DNA of 64,000 nucleotides from assembly GCA_905250115.1 (NCBI GenBank), contig CAJNOI010000095.1, positions 64,033 through 128,032 on the forward strand. The letters run 5' to 3'. The DNA comes from Adineta steineri (lineage: Eukaryota; Rotifera; Eurotatoria; Adinetida; Adinetidae). A program made the translations under genes and the position numbers. The notes under the pieces were generated by a model. It had not been told where the DNA came from, did not search any database, and worked only from the letters and a program-made list of their open reading frames with translations. This document shows, in pieces, positions 24,073-34,923 of this stretch; within the stretch, counting starts at the first letter, position 1; each line of letters starts with the position of its first letter.

Positions 24073-25193
24073 TTAAGTTTTAGTTGTCATCCTACTACGA
24101 TCTAAATTCTGTAGTCGACTTGTACCGTTTTGTGGCTCTTGATTAATTTGATTGAATTTGAAGAACAGTTTCTTGAGCTCCTTTCTAAATAGAGCACTTG
24201 ACAATGTGAATAAATAAAAACTTAAGCAGGGACCATTATTTGTAAGCATACCAAGAACATCTATGATCATACTTTCTTGAGCTACTTGAAAGACAGTTTG
24301 TGTTTGAAGAGCAGTTATTGATGTATAAATCGTTGCAGTCGAATATGCCAATATTGTCACACAATACACAAATACTTGAATAAATAACATTCGAAGCATA
24401 TTTCTATTGGTACGTTGGTTGTTTTGATTAGTTTGATTTGCCATAATATTTGATGGAACTACATGAAGTCGTTTTGATCGTTCCATATTCCTGAATGTCA
24501 ATATACTACAAAGTAACATACAACATAATGGACATAATCCAAAATATATCAGATTAAAAAATGACAAAATGATACGATAAATCCCTGGAGGACCTGGAGG
24601 ATAGCAAATGGGTGTTTGAGTATCTGGTATAATATCAATCTTGAAAAAGAACGGTATATGAATATATACGATAAAACCCAGAAAGATTGTCAGTGGTATG
24701 ATTCGACTAGCTACATGAGGAGAACTCCATGATCTCTTCTTCGTTGATGTGGAACTAGAAAGATACCGATCACCACAAGCCAAGGCTACTAACCATGGAC
24801 ACAATCCTCTATCAAAGAAAAAAAGTTATATATATATGAAAAAAACCATATGTACTTCGCTGAACTATGTATGTACCTTATTGAGTATAATAAAAACCAT
24901 GTTATTTTACAGAAGATTACTGAATGTGCACCCGGATCTGTATCGATAAAACCAGATTGAATCATTCTCATTGGTAAAGTATAACATGTATCCACTAATC
25001 CAATAATAGCCGCTGCTAAAAAGTACATACTGCAAGGATTTGATCGTAATGCAGGACGAGTAAATATATAAATACTCAGTAAATGACCTACAACACCGAG
25101 AGGTATAACGACGTAACAATAACATCGAACAAACATCATGGAAATATAATTTAAGTTATTCGCTGCTAATTGAAGACTTGAAATGGTCGACAT
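24073..25193 (-). CDS. Rhodopsin-like receptor, FMRFamide-receptor type
   Basis: Two exons, 25193-24877 and 24808-24073, are joined by a 68-base intron (GTACAT...TGATAG) in phase 2, giving 350 residues. Seven hydrophobic segments are visible. Segment 1 has G-V-V-G-H-L-L-S (a variant of the GN motif), segment 2 holds the conserved N-P-C-S-M-Y-F-L-A-A stretch, and segment 3 ends A-C-G-D-R-Y-L, the D-R-Y G-protein motif. Segment 7 (NGPCLSFYLFTLS) replaces NPxxY, and the helix-8 start FRKELKKLF is basic. The pattern SNPCSMYFLAA with GDRYLSSS is one I associate with the large bdelloid FMRFamide-like receptor expansion (memory). It is related to the receptor at 55609-56634. Peptide ligand presumed, not shown. 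Confidence 0.85.
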
Positions 25194-26734
25194 CTGTGAT
25201 AAACAATAATAAAGGCTGAATTTTGGTATCGTACGAGAGAAATGATCTAAAATATATTATACTTCTCAAATGACCAAAAAGAAATAGAATGAATGAATGA
25301 ACTTAGTTACGATCTCTTTATGAAATAGTAAAAAATACTATTATGCCTTCTTATTTTTCATCGAGAGCTTAGAAATGTCATCTTTAGGAGATGTTCATAG
25401 AGGTCAAAAAAAGGACACTTCTAAATAATGATTATCATCAAAGTCGGACTTTACTATAGTAATTAATGTGTGAAAACTACTATAAATACAAACTTTTTTT
25501 GATTATAACAGAAATGCTGTTTATTCACTCAAACCGAACATAATACATTTTGGCTGATAAGAAAGCCAAATTTCATCAAGATCATAAATCACATATAGGC
25601 AAATTATAAATAGTATAACATTGACGATTGTATAAAATATTTCAGAAGATATTTCTCTGTTTCTTTATCATTTAATATGAAAAATAAATGTAAGAAGATA
25701 TATTTACAAGAGACTATTTGACATTGTCTACAAACGAAAATAACAAAAATATTTATAAAGTAATTGTATTGCTGCTGTTTATCTTCTTTTCTTTAAATGA
25801 ACTTCTAAAAAAAAACAAATTATTACAGCATGTATGCACTTTCTGGAAAATATATACTTTCTTTGTTAAATATTATTTCAACTGAATGAATTTTATAATG
25901 AAGTTTTATAAAAAGAAATGTTCTTAAATTCCTGTTCTTTTAACATTACAGTCAAATCTGTCAAAAAAAGCAAAATATTTCTTTTCTTTGAAAAAGTACT
26001 ATTAAAAACTTATTCAATGGAGACAATATGTAATTTTCTTGAGATTATAACATGTTAAATAAAGGAAATGTGAATATAGAATCTTCATCCATACTGTTAA
26101 TTAGTTTGATCTTTGTTTGCAGTTATGAAGCTACCTGTCATACCATATAATATACTATTTATACTCAAAGAAAAATACTGATGAAAATAATGGTAATTTC
26201 CCAATCGGAAACAAAAATTACATTAATCATCAGACCGATAATGAGAGGCGCGGACAAACAGACTATTCAGTACTGTTGAACGAACAGATAATATAAGTAT
26301 TTCTCAAACCAATAATGTTTAAGTACTGAACTGCAATGGAAAAAAAATGAAACTGTCATATGAAAAGAGAAGACACGCAGAATTTTGAGATTTTATTCAT
26401 TTTGAAACTGAATAGAATCATGTAGTATTAAATTAAAAATTGCTTAGAGTAAATAGTGCAGTCTGTTGATTTTCAACTGATATTATTCGATTAGATTGAT
26501 CAGTTTTGATTGCAACGACTCATACATTAAATATTACTTTGTATTTATTTTGAATATAAAATAATATTTTTCAGAAAAAAAGATTACATTATAAAAGAAA
26601 AGTAATAGAAAGTATAAAATACTGTTTCATGAATGTCGACACGAGTTCCTGTCATCTTGAAAAGTTAAGGTGAAGATGAAGTAAGAGATATCCACATCCT
26701 TAACTAAAAACTATTCTGTTAATATATATCATTG
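25194..26734. other. Intergenic, no gene seen
   Basis: These are 1.5 kb of A+T-rich sequence. A weak hairpin-like pair AAGGTGAAGATGAAG and ATCCACATCCTTAAC at 26665-26706 lies just past the F-box stop codon. Confidence 0.5.
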
Positions 26735-28752
26735 TTACCACCATAAATATAAATCCATATCGAATAATTTTAATGTATAATTATCAAGTAATTTTTCAGA
26801 TTCGATTAACATTTTCAATTTTGCAACCCAATTTGCACTCACCCATGCAAGACATATTGAATACAAATTACTAGTATTTCGATTTGTTTTCTCTAATAGA
26901 AATCGTACACATGATTTTAAATCTTTCGCCTGAATATTTACTGTAAGATGTTGGATTTGAGGGAATAAAGCAACAAGTATTTGAAGTTTCTCAAATGTAC
27001 ATCTTCGTTTAAAAGTCACATTTGTAATAATATTTCTACTGGATACCAATTGAAATAATTGATTGTGTTGAGTAGAATTATAAGTAATTCCATAAAGTGG
27101 CATAGATTCGAATTCTAGGGTATGAATATGAGGAGTCCAACGTAATAATTCAATTAATTTTGTTAAAGAAAGATAATCACATTGAATAATTAATTTAGTA
27201 AGTTGTTTTAAAGGAAAAACACGATTAACATTGAATGCAATCGAATTTTGAGTATTTTTAAACCCATCTTTAAAAGTAAGTGTAGTAACATTTGGAAAAT
27301 AATATTTACACGTATTTGTTTGTTTTTCACTGTGAATTTGAAGATGTTCAACAGATTTCAATTCAGTTTCCTTAGAATTTAAACAGGTTAATTCCTCAGG
27401 TTGATTACATATTGTATAAAATTTTCTTCTAAAAAATAAAAATAATTTATGCATATCGTACAATTTAAAATCTAGTTTATTAATACCTATATGGATTTGT
27501 TGAATAGAATACTGTACAATTTCGGTGTCGTTCCTGAATATATTGTTGTATAAAAAACCATTGTCGTTTGATCCAAAATGAAGATGAAAATTTATCAGTT
27601 GGAGTATTCGGCATCATTGGATTAACATTATAATTGTTGGCAATGATGTATTTCGCCCAATTTCCATGTCGAATATCAAATACCCGTAAATTCGGCATAT
27701 GAGATACTATCAATTGTTCCCATCTATTAGAACTCACATACGCTTGATCGGAATTACAATCTATAGAAATATGTAAAACTTGTACTCGATGAAACATATC
27801 TATGATCATTTGTTGAAATTGTACGAAATCTACGCAGTTAAGACCTAGTGAAACTTTGGTCAAATAGGCTAATACAAATGGAAATGGTTTCGTATATTTT
27901 GTCCATGAGTTGGTTATATCAGAAAGATGTAAACGACGAAGCTGAGGAGTATGCGATAATAAGCTGTAAAGTTGATTGTTGGAAATACAATGCTTGATGA
28001 TTAAATGCTCGATGGGACTGTATTGATCGAGTGTTGGCAATGATAATTCATTATAATGTGATCCTTTCAATGATAAACTGCAATATTTCAATGAACTCAT
28101 ACGAATTATCTGAGAATAAATATAAGTCTTATATTGAACATTGTCTGCAGATGAGATAGATAATGAAGATAGACATGGTAAAGAAAGTAATATAGGAACG
28201 AGATATTCAAGATGTTTGGATTCTATATTATTAACATTAAGTGTTTCAAGACGAAAACACTCGGCTAGAATATGAATTGGTGAATAAATATCATCGTATA
28301 AACATATATTTGATAAATGAAACGAATAAATTCGATGTTTATTCAGCATAATAATATCTTTATTGTATCGTTGAAATAATGATTTTGATATAGATGAAAG
28401 ATTAACTTCAATTGGAAGAGATGAATTAGCTATAAGATTATAAAATCGTGTATTAAGTGAATAAAAAATATTGTAAACATCATGAAAATCTAATAGTTCA
28501 AATATTTCATAGATTAATTCATTAGAAAGATCTTCAATACATGTAATCAGTTCTTTTAATGGACTGAAAAAAAAGAAAAATATTTATATTAACGAATATT
28601 TTCTGTTAACTCACCACCGATTCGTTTCAACTGAAAAAAAAATAGAAATTATAAAAATATTTATTTATGTATATTTTACCTTGTATCTTTTGTTTTTTAT
28701 TATTATTATAGTTATTGACATTGTTAATTCGTTGACGTTTTACTTGTTCCAT
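26735..28752 (-). CDS. F-box protein with leucine-rich-repeat-like body
   Basis: Four exons fit phase and splice consensus: 28752-28680, 28630-28615 (16 bases), 28563-27487 and 27428-26735. The total is 1860 bases, 619 residues. The start ATG at 28752 gives a short basic N-terminus. The F-box follows at about residues 40-80 (IEDLSNELIYEIFELLDFHD then VYNIFYSLNTRFYNLI), the motif that binds Skp1 in SCF ubiquitin ligases. The remainder is irregular leucine-rich helical sequence (LSSLSISSADN, LRRLHLSDITN, LTKLIIQCDYLSL, IQHLTVNIQAKDL), presumably the substrate-binding part. It ends in LYLWW. From memory, large F-box proteins with this plan and a terminal YLWW are common in bdelloids. The intron at 27429-27486 removes an in-frame TAA, so the two long frames here are one gene. 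Confidence 0.85.
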
Positions 28753-29984
28753 ATAGATAATCTCTGTATTGTAAATCGATAATAAAACGTCGTTTATTCA
28801 ACAAGCGAAAGGGTATAATGTAAATAATTGTGCGATAATTTTCAACAAAGAGTATGGGAAGAAAAATAACAAATACGCACACCAAATGAGTCTCCCCAAT
28901 AAAAAAAAGACACATCAGCAGAATAAGAAAAATATCGAATACGACTATCGAATGGCTGGTCTCAATAGAAAAGTACATTTTAGAGGAAGAAAAACGAAGA
29001 GAAAGATAAACGCGTATTTATTGCTAAAGGTGAGTAATACAAAATAGTAAAACTATCGAAAATTTTCCACGTGTAAAAAAAATACATAGACTATCGTTTT
29101 AAATTTTCATAGTTCATATTTAGCGATCTTATGAGTAATCATATAATGAGATTTTGATGGTTTTCACAATATATTTAAAATTTTTTTTAATACGTATATA
29201 TGACAGACTTACAAGGAGCAAAGTGCAGGTTGAATGTACTCAGAATATTTGTACCTGTTCAGTACTTACTACCTTGATTTCGGCAAAAACATACGATAAA
29301 ATATCAACTTAATGCATTACTACGGTAGTCTTTGTATCTGTTTTTTAATAATGTGATATTATATCAGTTGTATGTGTCTTGTTTTCATCCCTCAATACTT
29401 CTCGACTAATTCTCATTTGGATTGTAAAAAGCAATAAAATAATAAACCGTTCTCATTGTATGCATTTGTAATTTGAAATCATACGGAGCAGTGAGTGACA
29501 CGATATCTCTGAAGATCATACGTGCCCGAGTAGTCGCTTCTTTTCGACGTTACATCTTAGTGCACGACTCCTATCAATCTTTTTCAATAATACATGCATG
29601 TTAATGACGTTTGAAATGCATGTAAATACAGCAAAGGTTTAACAGATTTAAAATATAATCATCAATTCAATACTTCTTCGAATAAACAATACTAGGGTGT
29701 AGGCAGATATACCATGCGCAGTTTACATTCACCCTCTTTCATAAATGTTTTGCATTAGTATATATGATAGATATATGAGACATACAAAAGATCTACAATC
29801 ATAGTATACTTGAAATTACATTGTGATTATGCACTTTTTGCTACGCACCACGACAAGAAGATAAGGAAAAGAAGCGTAGTCGTGGCATGCTAACGTGTCA
29901 CTGAATCATAAAAATATATTGTATTTAAAGAACGATTTTTATCTCGATTCAAACAATATTAGCAACAAAATAAAGAAAATTAAT
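28753..29984. other. Intergenic between divergent F-box and Arf genes
   Basis: This is a shared 5' region of 1.2 kb. A minus frame at 28724-28978 overlaps the F-box start and is not convincing. A degenerate hairpin lies at 29692-29740 (CTAGGGTGTAGGCAG and TTTACATTCACCCTC). Confidence 0.5.
29692..29740. repeat. G-rich hairpin, dispersed family (degenerate)
   Basis: AGGGTGTAGG on the left and TTACATTCACCCTC on the right pair at the outer GGGTGTA/TTCACCC. It lies about 250 bases upstream of the Arf ATG. Confidence 0.45.
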
Positions 29985-30713
29985 ATGTCACAAATGAGTT
30001 CATCATGGCAACAGATGAATTATGATCCTTCTAATCAAGGATATCCATGCATACGTGTAGGTGGTCTTGCCGGAGCTGGTATGTATTTTATTTTTTAGTC
30101 AGATGATTCATTTTACTTATACTTTCATTTAGGTAAATCAACTATTCTTCATATTATAAAACAGGATGAAACTGCTGCAGTAATTCAAACTATCGGTGTT
30201 AGTTTTGAAAAATGGACAACTAGTAATATGGATTTTACGCCATGGGAATATGGTGGACGAATGGGAATCCGTTCATTGCCGTTAGTCTATCACGAACGGA
30301 CCAAAGCGCTCATCTTTGTTATTGATTCAAATGATAGAAATAGAATAAATGAAGCATGTAAGGAATTACATGGAATAGCAAACGATGACGAACTTCGACA
30401 TAAACCTATTCTCATTTTTGCCAATAAACAAGATTTACCCAACGGAATGAGTCTTGATGAACTGCGAAACGAACTTGATTTGGGTGAATTTGATGGAAAT
30501 ACCAAGTGGCATATACAAGCAGTATCTGCTATTCAAAATAAAGGTTTCAAGGAAGGCTTTGAATGGTTGGCAAATACTTTGACGAAGAAGACTGACTTCA
30601 CGACGCCGATCATAGAGACATTTAACGATTCGATGGTAATGAAAAATGATCTTTTGTCCGTATTGGATTTCGTTAATTTGAAAAAATTCTTGAAAAAATT
30701 TGTTAAATTTTAA
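29985..30713 (+). CDS. Divergent Arf-like small GTPase
   Basis: Two exons, 29985-30078 and 30133-30713, are joined by a 54-base intron inside the P-loop codon, giving 224 residues. Guanine-nucleotide motifs: P-loop GLAGAGKST (27-35), switch I QTIG (50-53), N-K-Q-D (129-132) and a G5-like AVSA (161-164). The switch II motif is W-E-Y-G-G-R (69-74), where Arf proteins have W-D-x-G-G-Q: the metal-coordinating Asp is Glu and the catalytic Gln is Arg. In Arf1 the Gln change to Leu blocks GTP hydrolysis, so this protein may be GTP-locked or non-catalytic (inference). There is no Gly at position 2, so no N-myristoylation. About 40 extra C-terminal residues end in a Lys/Phe-rich segment (NLKKFLKKFVKF) that could touch membrane. 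An in-frame GTG lies upstream but the ATG at 29985 is the sensible start. Confidence 0.85.
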
Positions 30714-31970
30714 TATTTTGTTTTTGTATCGATTTGTTTTATACATAATGCATTTATATGTACAGAAATCAAAGTAGAGTTTTCTTCTAAAATATAGAGA
30801 AAGACCAGCATCTTGAATATATGAAGATAGGTGTATGTATGAGAGTTTTACATCCATTCTATTTTTCTTCTTTATTTCTAGTCAAAAATACTAATACATT
30901 TTGTAACTATATTATTTCGATTCTAAATTCACATCTGTGCTATAGTTTATCATATATATAAATCTAATAATGACAAGAGTACAGTGATAATAACATAGAT
31001 AATAAACTGGAATACTTTCGGATTTATACTGAGGATATTATGTTTCCATGAATATGTTGTTCATCGAGTAAAAATGCTCCGCTGCTACCATTTTGTTTTT
31101 ATTGTCCATCTCGGGCTCTATTGATACATCTTTACAATATCGCTGTTAACGTAGATTAATGCCAGTTAATAGTTGAATTGAATCAGGTTGCGGGTGCGAA
31201 TGAATAGTCGTTAGTACCGGTTTCATCCTTTCTTAAGAGATTTATCAGATGGCTTTTGTAATAATTTTAAATGATTCAAAATATAGTCAATGCTAAGCTA
31301 AAATTCTTTTATCTTATTCTAGTTGTCGATAAAAAAATTCAGTTCTCGATGCGTTGAGCTAGATATATTCTACTGGGAAAATATGTACGCCTGTTTTTGT
31401 TAACTTGTAGAAGTTGAAAGAGTGCGAATAAATGGATAGGATTATCGCTTTTATTATACTCTCATTCACATTCTCAAGATATGATGACTGCTTTTGATCT
31501 TGCTTCAGAAACTCTTTCATTGTACGATTAAGAAGAGAAATGCAAGATGAAATAATAGTTTATTTCCACTAAACAAAACAACGAGAGAAGGTACTGAAGG
31601 TGGATAGATGGATATAGCAACGTATTGGAATACTCCATAGAACGAAAAGAGAAAAAAACATGGATATATGGAAAATTCCAACGACAATATTACTACGTCA
31701 CAGATAGCGACCTCATAATTTCTCTCCAATCGTTATTTTACAAGTTTTTGTCGTCCTCTCATTTTCATTCATACTATGATGATGAAAAAAAGGTAACGAG
31801 CTATTTCTCCCCATTCTGTTTTGACTCATTCAATGCAATACCCATAAAAAACGATTCTTTTCGACGGAAGCGTGCATTTAATACTCATTTCGTTACACAA
31901 CACACATACGACAAGAACTTTCCAACATAGCCTATTTTCAACTTTAACGTCAAACGATATTGTTCCGTCA
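30714..31970. other. Intergenic with a hairpin
   Basis: No gene is supported. Frames here (30435-30857 minus, 31517-31729 minus, 31625-31930 plus) lack recognisable domains. A hairpin at 31419-31480 is listed separately, and a weak copy (GGTTGCGGGTGCGAATG, then TTTCATCCTTTCTTAAGAGA) lies near 31187-31243. Confidence 0.45.
31419..31480. repeat. Hairpin of the dispersed family
   Basis: Left AGAGTGCGAATAAATGG; right ACTCTCATTCACATTCTCAAGAT. Pairing is degenerate, but the right border CTCAAGAT is the family border. Confidence 0.5.
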
Positions 31971-34270
31971 ATGGAAACCTTACCAATTGAATTACTTCAT
32001 CGTATTTTTGATGATGTCGATACTGAAACGATTTTATTTTCAGTTCGATCTGTATCACGATTATTTCGAGCAGTTGTCAACACTTATAATCGATATTGCT
32101 TGAATATGAAATCAATTCCGAAATCAAATTTTTATCTTTTATGTCGATTTATTAAACCTTGCAATGTTATATCATTAACACTTTCGAATGATGAGAAAAG
32201 TTCTGATCAGATTGATTTATTTGTATCTCTTGTTCGTCTTCGACAATTCACTTGCCTTCGTTCCATAACTTTTCTTAATATCGATCAATTTCAATTAAAC
32301 TTTATTTTAAAACGAATCAATCTTCATTCACTTATTTCATTATCATTTACTATTCGAAAATATGACGATAGACGGATGAAAACAACAAATAATCTTCTTT
32401 TGTCACTTACTTCACATTCAAAACTTCGTAAACTAGAATATGATATAACAGCTAAAAGAATGACAAAAGTCTCATGGCCAATAAATAGTACAATTCAATA
32501 TTTGACTATCAACAATAGCATAACTATGGATTGTCTTCTTACAATACTTAAATCATCTCCTTATCTACACACAATTACTATGAAGAAAAAATTTGATGAG
32601 CTCTACAATCATAGACTTATTCCTAAATGTTCTTCTTCAACATCTTTTCAACAAATAAGATCATTGACTATCGAAGAACTTAATTTAACCATAGATGAAC
32701 TTGAATCATATCTCTCATTGACACCATCACTTGTTTATTTAAAGCTGATTGGTGAGATATGTACACTCGATGGTAAACGATGGGAACAATTCATTGAACT
32801 AAATCTTCCTCATCTGAACAAATTTGAATTTTTCTTTACTCATTGGGATCCAGTTAACAGACCCCTTGAAGATCTTCGATTGATGCTTGCTTTATTTCAA
32901 ACACTATTCTGGACTGAACATAAAAAATGGTTTGTTAATTGTGAATATTATTTTGATTACTCAACAAACATACGTATTTATACGCGACCAATATGCAAAT
33001 CTACTCTCGAATACAAACCACAATTTAAAAAGCTTTCCTTATCAACTATTGATGAAGTGATAGAAGACGATCCATCAAAAATGACTAATATCGAATCAAT
33101 GGTTTTTAAATGGGTTGAATTTCTAAGTACTGATGCCGACGAAAAAGTATGTTGTTCAATTAATCTATTATGTTCGAACAAGTATAGAAGTGTAGAATGA
33201 AGAATAGTCTTTTTCAGGTAGGGTCATCTCAGATGTAAGGATATGCGTGATATTATCTTCCTGTCACACCTATACTCATCTTTAGAAAAAAAAGAGCATA
33301 TTCAATGGATGAAATCTATGAAAATTTGTTGTTGCTATCTTGACTATACCATATTGAGCTTAGAATATAACAACTAATTTGTGAGAATAGTATCAATGTT
33401 AACGCAAAATGCTTATTCTTCATGAATATTTCACTTCCTATTGTCTAATGTTTCAAAGTAAACATAAAAATTTCTGTCAGTTGTATCCTAATGAATTCGA
33501 CAGTTTAATGAAAATATCTATTTTCTTATTTTATTTGAATTCTGATCTATAATTAAAATATCTATAGACTTTAATATTTCATTTTAAAAATGAAAATTTT
33601 AAACATATGATGATGATCTGCAGTAAAACAAATATTTCGTCGTTGTTTATTTATACTATTAAACCTGAAAGCATCTTTATTTACCTATTTTTAGAACGTG
33701 AAAAGGAACCGTCTTCTTTTTACAAAAGCGACTGAAGTTGATATTAACCTCTGTTGGAGTTCGGCGTTATTTTCATTCCACTCATTTTCAATACTCATTG
33801 ATGTCCAACAAATACATCGAATGAAACTGGAAATTAATTGCGCGCGTTCACAGATGGAAAATACATGGACTCAAATTAGTATACTTCTTGAACACGCATG
33901 TAATCTTTCATCACTAATGCTGGATGGTAATTTACATAAAAAGGCAATATGTTCAGCTGTTGAAAATATGTATTCAATTCTGCCACGACAATTAAAACAT
34001 TTAAAAATACCAATTAATAATTTGGATAAAATAGAAAGAATTCTTGGACGGTGTGAAAATTTGTCTACAATTAGATTTAACAAAAAGTCGAAATTATCAA
34101 AAGAAATAATTCAATGGTTCAAAGACAATACAACAAATTCCAGCTATTGGAAAGATAACTGTACAACCATTATATGGCTTGGGAAGAAAACGATTCCATC
34201 AAGTGACGACACTATACCCAATAAACGAATCAAACTCACTGATAACCGATCAGATTCCGAGTCGATTTGA
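31971..34270 (+). CDS. F-box protein with leucine-rich body
   Basis: Exon 1 is 31971-33146 (donor GTATGT, phase 0) and exon 2 is 33695-34270 (acceptor TTTTTAG), giving 583 residues. The protein begins METLPIELLHRIFDDV, so the F-box is at residues 1-40, the usual place for binding Skp1. The body is irregular Leu/Ile-rich (LRSITFLNIDQFQL, IQYLTINNSITMD, LVYLKLIG). Exon 2 contains HRMKLEINC, LKHLKIPINNLDKIERIL, LSTIRFNKKS and a closing IWLGKK followed by an acidic Ser/Asp tail. From memory this is a common bdelloid F-box type of about 580 residues. The 548-base intron is long for this window and contains a degenerate hairpin (33217-33290). The upstream in-frame extension lacks an ATG, so 31971 is preferred. 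Substrate unknown. Confidence 0.85.
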
Positions 34271-34923
34271 TTTATTAATAGTTTGAAAACAATACTCAAT
34301 CAAGAATCATTGTGAGATTCGATGAATTACAGTTTGCCGGTTTTATTCTACTATTTTGCATTTATAATTTTTTTAAACTACTAACCGCCAAAATAAACAT
34401 GATATGATATATGATAAAACTATTTTAGACTATACATGTATATGGAATAGATTTTTATAAAAATATTAATTTCTCTTGTAATATTTATAAATACAATTAT
34501 ATAACAAGATTCGTCAATGCTTGCTGAGCTCGATATCGATAGACTGGTCAATTGTTATAGTTTTAAGAAATGTTCTAGATTGGTTATCAACTATATCTTC
34601 AGGCGAAATTCTTCTGACCTGATAGTCTCACGTCAAATCTCAGACTCATGATCATATAGAATGTTTATGTAGAAATCGAAACTATATTCTTTATACTTTT
34701 GTAAAATACTCTCTAAAATGGTTAGAGTGTGAGTAGAATAGATATGATACAAGCTGTTATTATATAATATTATCGCTTTATTTCTTAGTATTATTATCAG
34801 CAATAATTACAAAACTTCGATTTATGATAGAATTCATAATCGATTCAAAAATAAAAATAGTGCATGCAGTTAATATAATCCGGTATCAGGTCAGCAGTGA
34901 ATTCGTTTGAGTGAAGTAGGATA
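34271..34923. other. Intergenic, convergent 3' ends
   Basis: These 650 bases lie between the F-box and monooxygenase stops. TTTATT near 34778 could serve as the minus-strand poly(A) signal. Nothing else is seen. Confidence 0.5.

Noticed and set aside
28724-28978. 84-codon minus frame upstream of the F-box gene
   Set aside because: It overlaps the better-supported first exon in a different frame and has no domain.
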